Positions 29,728-37,882 of a stretch of DNA of 38,584 nucleotides are shown piece after piece. Position 1 is the stretch's first letter. Each line of letters starts with the position of its first letter. The DNA lies in the NCBI GenBank assembly GCA_005882975.1, contig VBAS01000063.1:12671-51254 (forward strand), in the 5' to 3' direction. Below the pieces are notes generated by a model, which worked only from the letters and a program-made list of their open reading frames with translations, did no database searches and was not told where the DNA came from. The translations under genes were made by a program, and so were the position numbers. Source of the DNA: Bacteroidota bacterium. GTDB lineage: Bacteria; Bacteroidota; Bacteroidia; Chitinophagales; Chitinophagaceae.

Positions 29728-30807
29728 TTATTTACTTTTTATAAGGTGACCTGTCCAGAAAAGGGACAACAAAAGAAACATCGCAATTAATTGATGAAAC
29801 TGTGCCATCCATTCAAAGATCCCCCAATGATTTGGTACGATCTTCACACTGGTAAGAACCGAGAAGATACCAAGAACAACCTGTGTAGTTACAAGCAAAA
29901 GAGGCAGCCATCTTGTTTTCAAAAATAAGTTGCTGCCACTTATTTTAAAAGCTTTCCATGTCCAAATAATAATCAGAATGAAAAGAATATACGCAAGTGA
30001 CCGATGGAAAAAATGAATAGTGATCTTGTTTTCAATTAAATTCAACAATCCATCAGGAGAAAACATTTTAGCAGGAATGAAAACACCGTTTATATCCGGC
30101 CATGTAGGCGCAACAGTTGCTGCTTTATGACCCGCCATCAATGCTCCGAATGCTAATTGAAAGATCAATACTCCAATTATTATCCATGTAAAATTCTTTA
30201 GTGATCTGTTTACAATTCTTTTTTCATTAGGAACCAATAATTGTAAAGCGAACCAAAAAGTATAACAAAGCAATCCCAGGGCTAATACAAAATGTAACAT
30301 TAGCTTTGTCGGCTTCACATAAATAGCATCTCCGGTTAATCCGCTTGCCACCATGATCCATCCTACGGTTCCCTGTAATGCACCAAGCAGAAAAAGAATG
30401 ATCAGGGGTTTTATCATTTCTTCCTTAAACCTTTTTTGAAAAAGAAAAATGATAAAGGGAATTGCAAATACAATTCCTATTAGTCTTGCCCAAAAGCGGT
30501 GAAACCATTCCCAGAAAAAAATGGATTTGAAATCCTGCAGATTAAAATCTGAGTTTAGAAGTAAAAATTGCGGCGTCTGTTTATATTTATTAAATTCTTC
30601 GATCCATTTTTGTTCATTCAAAGGTGGCAGGGTGCCTGTGATCACATTCCATTCAGTAATTGAAAGACCGGAGCCGGTAAGACGAGTAACTCCTCCTAAT
30701 AATATTTGAATGATCAGCATTACTACACCGATCATTAACCAAATGGCAACTGCTTTTGTCAGTATGGACTCCTTTGGAGAAGTTCTTTGTGGATAAAATT
30801 CCGTCAT
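29728..30807 (-). CDS. ctaA: Heme A synthase (COX15/CtaA family)
   Basis: LGGVTRLTGSGLSITEWNVITGTLPP, FKSIFFWEWFHRFWAR, HFFHRSLAY. Confidence 0.95.
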   Translation of the reverse strand: MTEFYPQRTSPKESILTKAVAIWLMIGVVMLIIQILLGGVTRLTGSGLSITEWNVITGTLPPLNEQKWIEEFNKYKQTPQFLLLNSDFNLQDFKSIFFWEWFHRFWARLIGIVFAIPFIIFLFQKRFKEEMIKPLIILFLLGALQGTVGWIMVASGLTGDAIYVKPTKLMLHFVLALGLLCYTFWFALQLLVPNEKRIVNRSLKNFTWIIIGVLIFQLAFGALMAGHKAATVAPTWPDINGVFIPAKMFSPDGLLNLIENKITIHFFHRSLAYILFILIIIWTWKAFKISGSNLFLKTRWLPLLLVTTQVVLGIFSVLTSVKIVPNHWGIFEWMAQFHQLIAMFLLLSLFWTGHLIKSK

Positions 30808-30814
30808 AGCGCCG

Positions 30815-30822
30815 CAAAGTTA
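30815..30822 (-). promoter_or_regulatory. Candidate -7 element of ctaA (TAACTTTG)
   Basis: Reverse strand TAACTTTG ends 7 nt before the ctaA ATG; no clear -33. Confidence 0.35.
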
Positions 30823-30879
30823 GTTGCTGATGATGTTGAAAATAATTTTTGTTCTGCGATATTTGTACAACTTCACAAA

Positions 30880-31494
30880 ATGCTAAGTGCTTTTTACCAG
30901 GACCAATTAACTGAAGCCGGTTGCGATGAAGCCGGCCGTGGTTGCTTTGCAGGCCCCGTATTTGCATCGGCAGTTATACTTTCAAAAGATTTTTTTCATC
31001 CATTACTAAATGATTCAAAACAATTATCCGAGGAGGAAAGAGATGAATTACGAATAGTTATTGAAAAAGAAGCGATCAGTTTTGCTGTTGCAAGTGTTAC
31101 TCATGATGAGATCGATCGTATCAATATTTTACAGGCATCAATAAAAGCAATGCATATTTCGGTAAACCAGCTAAAGCCAAGGCCCCAATTGCTATTGATC
31201 GACGGAAATTATTTTGTGAAGTATAAAAGACTCCCTCATCGTTGCATTATAAAAGGCGATGGCATTTATGCATCAATTGCCGCTGCAAGTATTCTTGCTA
31301 AAACCTACCGTGATGAGTATATGAAAAAGCTTCACCAAGAATTTCCTCACTACAATTGGGCAAGCAATAAAGGATATGGAACTCCGGAACATCGAAAGGC
31401 TCTTGATGAATATGGCATGTGCAAATATCACCGCAAAAGCTGGCGGCTTTTCTCCGACCAACCTGAGCTTTTCGATAAAGAAAGTTGTACTTAA
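30880..31494 (+). CDS. rnhB: Ribonuclease HII
   Basis: AGCDEAGRGCFAGPVFASAVIL, LLIDGN, DEYMKKL..YNWASNKGYGTPEHRKAL; ATG at 30880 preferred. Confidence 0.95.
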   Translation: MLSAFYQDQLTEAGCDEAGRGCFAGPVFASAVILSKDFFHPLLNDSKQLSEEERDELRIVIEKEAISFAVASVTHDEIDRINILQASIKAMHISVNQLKPRPQLLLIDGNYFVKYKRLPHRCIIKGDGIYASIAAASILAKTYRDEYMKKLHQEFPHYNWASNKGYGTPEHRKALDEYGMCKYHRKSWRLFSDQPELFDKESCT

Positions 31495-31594
31495 TATTTA
31501 TCCTTTCACTATCAATCATCTATATCCGCAAATTTTATCAGATAGTTAGCAAGCTGTATGGCGTCCATCTATATCTTTGTCAAAATTGTTCTGC

Positions 31595-32488
31595 ATGCAA
31601 CTAAGGCCACTTCCTGTTGTTGATACAATTTCGCCGGAGGATTTTAAAAATGAATTCTATAACAAGAATCTGCCGGTTATTATTAAGGATCTTTCACATC
31701 AATGGCCTGCATATACCAAATGGAACTGGGATTATTTTAAACAATTGGTTGGTGACAAAAAAGTTCCGCTGTATAACAATGTAAAAAGCGATGCATATAC
31801 ACCGATAAACAAAGCGGATGATTATAAAACATTTGGTGAGTATATCGATATGATCAGCCAGGGGCCCGCAGCCTGGCGAATTTTTTTATTCAACATTTTT
31901 GATCATGCGCCCCAATTGATAAATGATTTTACGTGGCCCGAGCATATGATGAAAGGTTTTATAAAAAAGTATCCCATGCTCTTCACCGGCGGCGCCACTT
32001 CCATTACCCATATGCATTTTGATATCGATCTTTCTAATATTTTACATACACAGTTTGCAGGGAGAAAAAGAGTCCTTTTATTTCCTTTTGAAGAACAATA
32101 TAAACTCTACCGTAAACCTTACGAAGTTTTATCATTAGCTGATTTCTCGAATTACTATATGCAAAACGGCAGCCCGGACTATGAGAAATTTCCTGCTTTG
32201 AAACTTGCACAAGGACAAGAAGCTGTCCTGGATCATGGAGATACTTTATTTATGCCTGCAGGCTGGTGGCACCATATGGAATATCTTGACAGTGGTTTTG
32301 CGATGAGCCTAAGAGCATTGCAGCCGTCTTTGGCTGGAAAAATGAAAGGGGCCTGGAATATTTTTGGGATGCGCAGCATTGATACCGTGATGAAAAAGAC
32401 TGCACCCATCTGGTGGTATGAAAGAAAAAAGAAAAAGGTTTTTGAAAACGCCAATAAAGAATTAAGCAAACCGGTTGCACTTAGTTGA
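31595..32488 (+). CDS. Cupin-like/JmjC-type domain protein
   Basis: LPVIIKDLSHQWPAYTKWNWDYF, HMHFDIDLSNILHTQFAGRKRVLLFP, DTLFMPAGWWHHME; ATG at 31595 preferred over TTG at 31577, which falls in a TATCTTTG -7-like motif (31572-31579). Confidence 0.85.
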   Translation: MQLRPLPVVDTISPEDFKNEFYNKNLPVIIKDLSHQWPAYTKWNWDYFKQLVGDKKVPLYNNVKSDAYTPINKADDYKTFGEYIDMISQGPAAWRIFLFNIFDHAPQLINDFTWPEHMMKGFIKKYPMLFTGGATSITHMHFDIDLSNILHTQFAGRKRVLLFPFEEQYKLYRKPYEVLSLADFSNYYMQNGSPDYEKFPALKLAQGQEAVLDHGDTLFMPAGWWHHMEYLDSGFAMSLRALQPSLAGKMKGAWNIFGMRSIDTVMKKTAPIWWYERKKKKVFENANKELSKPVALS

Positions 32489-33509
32489 TGACCCACACTT
32501 CGCTTCCTCTTAAAAGCTTATCGAGATCAGCTGGCTTCTTTGCTTTCGCATCTTTTATTTGTTGCTCCATTACGTTTTCGTAGCACGAACGATCTGTTTG
32601 ATAGAAAACACCGAATGGTCTTGGCAAATGACCTTCAATCCCCGGATTATCAAAAATGCGAACGAGTATCTGCGCTTTGTAAATATCTTTTTCATCATGG
32701 ATCCAAAGATCATCAGCGCTATAACCGTCAGCAAGGTTTACAACTTTTGGAGTAAAGCCATCCAGCTTGATTCCTTTTTCTTTGTTTGCACCAAAAATTA
32801 ATGGGTGGCCTTGCTCAAGGAATAATGTTTCAGCTGCTTTTGTTCCTTTTTCAGTAAACATTTCAAAAGCTCCATCATTAAATATGTTACAGTTCTGATA
32901 GATCTCAAGGAAAGAGGCTCCTTTATGTGCATTAGCACGAAGTAACATTGCCTGCAAATGTTTCGGATCACGGTCCATTGTTCTTGCTACAAATGTTCCA
33001 TCGGCACCCATTGCAAGTGCCAGTGGATTAAAAGGATGATCAATACTTCCATAAGGAGTGGATTTTGTCACCTTATTTTCTTCTGAGGTTGGAGAATATT
33101 GTCCTTTCGTTAAACCATAGATCTGGTTATTGAACAACAGGATATTTACATCAAAATTTCTACGTAATAAATGTATTGTGTGATTACCGCCAATACTCAG
33201 GCTATCACCATCACCGGTCACTATCCAAACACTCAACTCAGGTCTTGAAGCTTTCAATCCACTGGCAACCGCAGTTGCTCTTCCGTGAATTGAATGCATT
33301 CCATAAGTATTCATGTAATAGGGAAAACGGCTGCTGCATCCGATACCCGAAATGATCACGATATTCTCACGGGGTATTCCAAGAGTTGGCATCACCTTTT
33401 GCACTTGTGCAAGAATAGAATAATCGCCACAACCGGGACACCAGCGTACTTCCTGGTCGGTTGTAAAATCTTTGGACGTTAAAGCGGGGGCAACAGTAGT
33501 TTCACTCAT
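32481..33509 (-). CDS. korB: 2-oxoacid:ferredoxin oxidoreductase subunit beta
   Basis: WCPGCGDYSIL, GIGCSSRFPYYM, HGRATAVASGLK, TGDGDSLSIGGNHTIHLLRRN (TPP motif). Confidence 0.93.
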   Translation of the reverse strand: MSETTVAPALTSKDFTTDQEVRWCPGCGDYSILAQVQKVMPTLGIPRENIVIISGIGCSSRFPYYMNTYGMHSIHGRATAVASGLKASRPELSVWIVTGDGDSLSIGGNHTIHLLRRNFDVNILLFNNQIYGLTKGQYSPTSEENKVTKSTPYGSIDHPFNPLALAMGADGTFVARTMDRDPKHLQAMLLRANAHKGASFLEIYQNCNIFNDGAFEMFTEKGTKAAETLFLEQGHPLIFGANKEKGIKLDGFTPKVVNLADGYSADDLWIHDEKDIYKAQILVRIFDNPGIEGHLPRPFGVFYQTDRSCYENVMEQQIKDAKAKKPADLDKLLRGSEVWVIN

Positions 33510-33525
33510 AAAAAAATATTGATTG

Positions 33526-33556
33526 CAAATTTAAAGAATAACGGATAGGAAGCAAG
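33526..33556 (-). promoter_or_regulatory. Promoter of korB: CTTG-N19-TAAATTTG
   Basis: Matches Bacteroidota TTTG/TAnnTTTG consensus with 19-nt spacing. Confidence 0.6.
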
Positions 33557-33602
33557 GGAATTCCAAAGCCATTGAGCCTGATTTTTATCAATCAAACCTT
33601 AA

Positions 33603-33950
33603 TTATTCGTTATTTCCCAGTTCTTCCCAATACTCAGCAGCCCGCCGTGTATGTGGAATTACAATAGTACCGCCGACAATATTGGCTACAGCAAAGATCT
33701 CATACATCTGTGTGGTGGTAATTTCCAATTCATGGCATTTCCCAAGATGATATTTGATACAATCATCACAACGAAGTACCATGCTGGCAACCAAACCAAG
33801 CATTTCTTTCGTCTTTGTATCCAAGGCACCGTTTTCATAAGTGTTGGTGTCAAGATTCCAAAGCCTTTTCATTACGAGATTGTTCTTGCTAAGGATCACA
33901 TCGTTCATTCGGCTACGGTAATGATTAAACTCTTTTACTAATGATGACAT
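33603..33950 (-). CDS. Carboxymuconolactone decarboxylase (AhpD-like) family protein
   Basis: KEMLGLVASMVLRCDDCIKYHLGKCHELEITTTQMYEIFAVANIVGG with CxxC..H motif. Confidence 0.9.
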   Translation of the reverse strand: MSSLVKEFNHYRSRMNDVILSKNNLVMKRLWNLDTNTYENGALDTKTKEMLGLVASMVLRCDDCIKYHLGKCHELEITTTQMYEIFAVANIVGGTIVIPHTRRAAEYWEELGNNE

Positions 33951-33966
33951 ATTTAAAAGTTTTGTT

Positions 33967-33999
33967 CAAAGTTACCGTATGATCGAAGTAAATGACAAA
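33967..33999 (-). promoter_or_regulatory. Promoter of CMD gene: TTTG-N21-TAACTTTG
   Basis: Both consensus elements read on the reverse strand directly upstream of 33950. Confidence 0.6.
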
Positions 34000-34052
34000 A
34001 TCCTGTGAGGCTAATCAAGTATTTAGTAAATTCAAAACTTAAATTGATCAGC

Positions 34053-34457
34053 ATGAAAAATAAAGCTGTTGCTATTCTGGGTCTTGCCGCATTTGTTTTT
34101 ATTGGAATTGCTGCAAGCAAGCCTCTAGGAACTAAAGAAAGAAATTTGAAAGTGTTGCCAAAAGATATCAGTGATACAGATCTTGATTCTGTAATGGAAG
34201 GTTATTCAAAAGCACTGAATGTGAAATGTGATTTTTGTCATTCTGAAAATAAAGCCAAAACGGATATTGACTTTGCAAGTGACGATAAACCTGAAAAAGA
34301 AATTACCAGGATAATGATGAAGTTAACGGCGGGGATAAATAAAGATTATTTTGATTACACCATTCTCTATAAAGCCGGCGAAACAATGGCGGTTTCCTGT
34401 TATACTTGTCACGATGGCTTCCCCCGACCTGAACTTAAACATGAAAAAAAGGATTAG
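34053..34457 (+). CDS. Secreted diheme c-type cytochrome
   Basis: Signal peptide from ATG at 34053; two CxxCH motifs (CDFCH, CYTCH); spacing resembles the reaction-centre cytochrome subunit-like family. Confidence 0.8.
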   Translation: MKNKAVAILGLAAFVFIGIAASKPLGTKERNLKVLPKDISDTDLDSVMEGYSKALNVKCDFCHSENKAKTDIDFASDDKPEKEITRIMMKLTAGINKDYFDYTILYKAGETMAVSCYTCHDGFPRPELKHEKKD

Positions 34458-34640
34458 TATTTGTTTCATGTTATAACACAAAGAAACCCAGAAAAGATTC
34501 TGGTATTATTACCCACGGAGTAAGCACTTTTGCTCGATTTTCCTATAAATCAGTCTTTTACTACACTACCGTTCACAGCACCCCGTTTAAGGATTGATCC
34601 AAAAATAAGCAGAAAGCTTATCCTATAAAAACCATTATAC

Positions 34641-35384
34641 ATGAACTGGCAGAACGCCATAGGAATTTTATCTACTCTTGCCCTTTTTGCCCCGGTATTA
34701 ATTATAGTGGTAGCTAAACTGATCCGTTACAAACAATACTTTTCTCTTTTTATTTATTGTGTACTGGCATTTGGTTTTAACCTGATGACCGAGCATTTTG
34801 TAAATGTGCCAAAAAACATAGAACGTTTTTATGGCATTACAAATAACCTGACTGACATGCCCCTTATGCTTGGCTTCTTATATTTTCAGATCCCTTCTTC
34901 CGTGCAGAGAAAAAGAATGAAAATATTATTAGCTGTATTCATAGTTTTTGAAATTCTTTTGATAGTCATGTATGGCATTACTGTCAAAACGATAACGCTG
35001 ACAATGGCACCAGGCCTGGCGATCGTGTTTGGATATTCTTTATACTATTTTGTTTATTCTGTTAAGCGAAGCTTTATTCATAATAAGTTTATCGGAAAAG
35101 CGATAATAGCAACAGCCCTGACATTTGCTTATGGATGCTTCATCATCATTTACCTGATGCATTATGTATTGAGCTTACAGGATGTCTCGAATCTTTTCCT
35201 CATCTATTATTTTATCACAATAATTTATTGCATTATTCTGTCAGTGGGTCTCTATATGGAAGCAAAAAGAAAAAGCAAATTGTATGAGCTATTGCTTACC
35301 CGTAAAGAGTTAATGAGCTTTTTTGCAGATGAAAAAAAACCGGCTGCACCAAAAGGAGCAACCGGTCTATGGAAATTAAACTGA
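34641..35384 (+). CDS. Hypothetical integral membrane protein (about 7 TM)
   Basis: 247 aa with about seven hydrophobic helices and charged C-terminal tail. Confidence 0.7.
   Translation: MNWQNAIGILSTLALFAPVLIIVVAKLIRYKQYFSLFIYCVLAFGFNLMTEHFVNVPKNIERFYGITNNLTDMPLMLGFLYFQIPSSVQRKRMKILLAVFIVFEILLIVMYGITVKTITLTMAPGLAIVFGYSLYYFVYSVKRSFIHNKFIGKAIIATALTFAYGCFIIIYLMHYVLSLQDVSNLFLIYYFITIIYCIILSVGLYMEAKRKSKLYELLLTRKELMSFFADEKKPAAPKGATGLWKLN
35332..35366 (-). terminator. Intrinsic terminator for the acyl-CoA dehydrogenase gene, embedded in the opposing CDS
   Basis: Reverse strand ACCGGTTGCTCC-TTTT-GGTGCAGCCGGT followed by a T run; 10 paired bases with two mismatches; 22 nt after the stop codon. Confidence 0.8.
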
Positions 35385-35388
35385 TCGT

Positions 35389-37182
35389 TTAGAAACAATA
35401 TTTTCCTTCACTTATCATTTTATCGGCTATCCTTCGTCTTGCATCTTTCGTGTTAAATGGTTCTGCTTTTGTAAATCGCTTTAATCCCATTAATATCATT
35501 CGCTGCTCATCACCTTCTGCAAATGAATTGATCGCATCTTTACCAAACTTATTTACATTATCAGCGGCATCATATAAATATGTGCACACAATGTCAATAT
35601 GATTTGCACAGGCGGCTTCTCCTTTTTGATCAACCATCTTCATCACTCTTAACAATACACTTTCTGCATTGAATGTTTCAATAGCCATATCAGCCAGATT
35701 CATCAACACTTCCTGCTCGCTTTCAATTTTCATCATGAGTTTTTGCACAGCTGCACCAGATGCCATTAGGATCGCTTTCTTAAGATTAGCGATCAATTTT
35801 TTCTCTTTTACAAATGTGCCTTCCTCTTCAGCGCCAAAATCAGGAATACTCATTAGTTCTTTTTGTACTGACATTGCCGGTCCCATGAGGTCGAGTCTTC
35901 CCTGCATTGCTCTCTTCAGTGTAATATCAAGAGTTAGCAAGCGATTGATCTCGTTAGTGCCTTCATAAATTCTATTGATACGACTGTCACGGTAAGCTCT
36001 TGAAATATTATACTCAGCGCTGAAACCATTGCCGCCATGTATCTGCACTCCTTCATCAACTACAAAATCCAGCACTTCACTGCCAAAAACTTTTAGCATG
36101 GCACATTCAATTGCATATTCTTCCGCCGCTCCCAGCAATGCTTCATTAAAAGGTTTGCCAGCTGAAAGCAGTTCATGTTCTTTTTTATCAATCCAATTTG
36201 CCGTGCGGTATAAAGCACTTTCCCCAACAAAAATTTTAATGGCCATTTCAGCGATCTTATGTTTGATAGCCCCAAAATTTGCAATTGGTTGTTTGAATTG
36301 CTCTCTTGTTTTTGCATACTGCACAGAATCTGTTGCCGCTCTTTTCGAACCACCCAATGCAGCAGCCGCTAATTTCAAACGACCAATATTTAAAATATTA
36401 AAAGCGATCTTATGCCCTTTACCAATTTCTCCCAATACATTTTCTACCGGCACTTTACAATCCTGGAAATATAATTGAACAGTCGATGACCCTTTGATCC
36501 CCATTTTATGCTCTTCAGGTCCTTGTGTAAAACCTTCTGTTCCTCTTTCAATAATAAAGCCCGTGAATTTATCTCCATCAACTTTTGCAAATACAGTGTA
36601 CACGTTGGCAAAACCACCATTTGTGATCCAACACTTCTGTCCGTTGATCAAATAGAATTTTCCATCGTCACTAAGTTTTGCGCTGGTTTTAGCGCCGAGT
36701 GCATCGCTTCCACTATTTGGCTCGGTTAATCCATAAGCTCCCGCCCATTCCCCTGTAATTAATTTTGGAATATATTTTTTCTTTTGTTCTGGAGTTCCAA
36801 AATATAAAATAGGTAAAGTGCCAATACCTGTATGCGCAGCGATCGCAACCGAAAAAGAATGCCCGGCACCGAGATATTCATTCACAATTGTTGAGGTAAC
36901 AAAATCTTTCCCTAAACCACCATATTCTTCGGGAAAGGAAGTTAACAGTAATCCTTGCTCACCGGCTTTCGCCAACAAGCTTTTCATAAGACCTGGTTCT
37001 AATGCATCAATGCGATCAAGTATTGGATAAACTTCTTTATCGAGAAACTGCTCACACATATCCGCGATCATCAATTGCTCTTCCGAAAAATTTTCCGGAG
37101 CAAACACGTCAAAGGGTGAAGATTCTTTTATCAGCCATTCGCCACCTTTTAGTGCCGGTGCTTGCTTTACTTCAGTGCTCAT
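35389..37182 (-). CDS. Acyl-CoA dehydrogenase family protein
   Basis: AYGLTEPNSGSDALGAKTSA, CWITNGGFANVYTVFAKVDG, QIHGGNGFSAEYNISRAYRDSRINRIYEGTNEINRLL; 597 aa. Confidence 0.95.
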   Translation of the reverse strand: MSTEVKQAPALKGGEWLIKESSPFDVFAPENFSEEQLMIADMCEQFLDKEVYPILDRIDALEPGLMKSLLAKAGEQGLLLTSFPEEYGGLGKDFVTSTIVNEYLGAGHSFSVAIAAHTGIGTLPILYFGTPEQKKKYIPKLITGEWAGAYGLTEPNSGSDALGAKTSAKLSDDGKFYLINGQKCWITNGGFANVYTVFAKVDGDKFTGFIIERGTEGFTQGPEEHKMGIKGSSTVQLYFQDCKVPVENVLGEIGKGHKIAFNILNIGRLKLAAAALGGSKRAATDSVQYAKTREQFKQPIANFGAIKHKIAEMAIKIFVGESALYRTANWIDKKEHELLSAGKPFNEALLGAAEEYAIECAMLKVFGSEVLDFVVDEGVQIHGGNGFSAEYNISRAYRDSRINRIYEGTNEINRLLTLDITLKRAMQGRLDLMGPAMSVQKELMSIPDFGAEEEGTFVKEKKLIANLKKAILMASGAAVQKLMMKIESEQEVLMNLADMAIETFNAESVLLRVMKMVDQKGEAACANHIDIVCTYLYDAADNVNKFGKDAINSFAEGDEQRMILMGLKRFTKAEPFNTKDARRRIADKMISEGKYCF

Positions 37183-37307
37183 AGTATTAAGTTTAAAAGT
37201 TTTGTAGGTTAATATTTATTTACCAACTGAATTCCTACTATCGTCGCCTGTTGCGTCGCACTCTTGTACTACAACAATCTTATTCACCATTCATCACGGA
37301 TCATTCA

Positions 37308-37748
37308 CTATTTCAAATTATCATAAACAATCTGCAATACTTCCTTACATACTTCGATCTTTTCCGGTGGCACAGACTCCAACGCTTCATTCAAAGTTTC
37401 TTCTGCCAACTCCATTGTTTGCTCCTGCAACTTCTGCGCCTGCTTTGTCAAAAAGATCTTATTGATACGACGGTCATTTTCGGATGCCACTCTTTTTACC
37501 AGGTTCAGCTTTTCAAGATTATCGACCAACCTTGTTATACTCGGCTTATCACGAAATGTTGCATTACATAATTCCTGTTGACTGATTCCGTCCTGTTTCC
37601 ATAAATGATATAGAACACTCCATTGTTCAATGGTGAGGTTCATGGCCGAGGTATTGAATTTTTTCTGAAGTCTCCTGGCAATGGCGGTAGACGCTTTCCC
37701 GGTAATAAAGCTGTATAATTCGCCTTTCTTAAAATGGTTGTTTGACAT
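37308..37748 (-). CDS. MarR family transcriptional regulator
   Basis: Winged-helix region LTIEQWSVLYHLWKQDGISQQELCNATFRDKPSITRLVDNLEKLNLVKRVASENDRRINKIFLT; start at 37748 rather than the track start 37772, which overlaps the promoter. Confidence 0.92.
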   Translation of the reverse strand: MSNNHFKKGELYSFITGKASTAIARRLQKKFNTSAMNLTIEQWSVLYHLWKQDGISQQELCNATFRDKPSITRLVDNLEKLNLVKRVASENDRRINKIFLTKQAQKLQEQTMELAEETLNEALESVPPEKIEVCKEVLQIVYDNLK

Positions 37749-37768
37749 ATAGTTGTTTATACAACTAT
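37749..37768. promoter_or_regulatory. Perfect inverted repeat, candidate MarR operator: ATAGTTGT-TTAT-ACAACTAT
   Basis: 8-bp perfect arms with 4-nt spacer, between the -7 element and the MarR start codon. Confidence 0.75.
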
Positions 37769-37769
37769 C

Positions 37770-37800
37770 CAAAGTTAGTAATTAGGTTTATAAAGTCAAA
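37770..37800 (-). promoter_or_regulatory. Promoter of MarR gene: TTTG-N19-TAACTTTG
   Basis: Perfect Bacteroidota consensus elements on the reverse strand. Confidence 0.7.
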
Positions 37801-37882
37801 TTAATTTATCCCAATTTTTGCTTCTCGTTTTATTTGCTCTTTCCTCTTGGTTACCATTGTTTATTTAGATTTGCTTTAACGC

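Noticed and set aside
34488-34503. Hairpin CCAGAA-AAGA-TTCTGG downstream of the cytochrome gene
   Set aside because: Perfect 6-bp stem but no T tract, and weak; may be chance in AT-rich spacer
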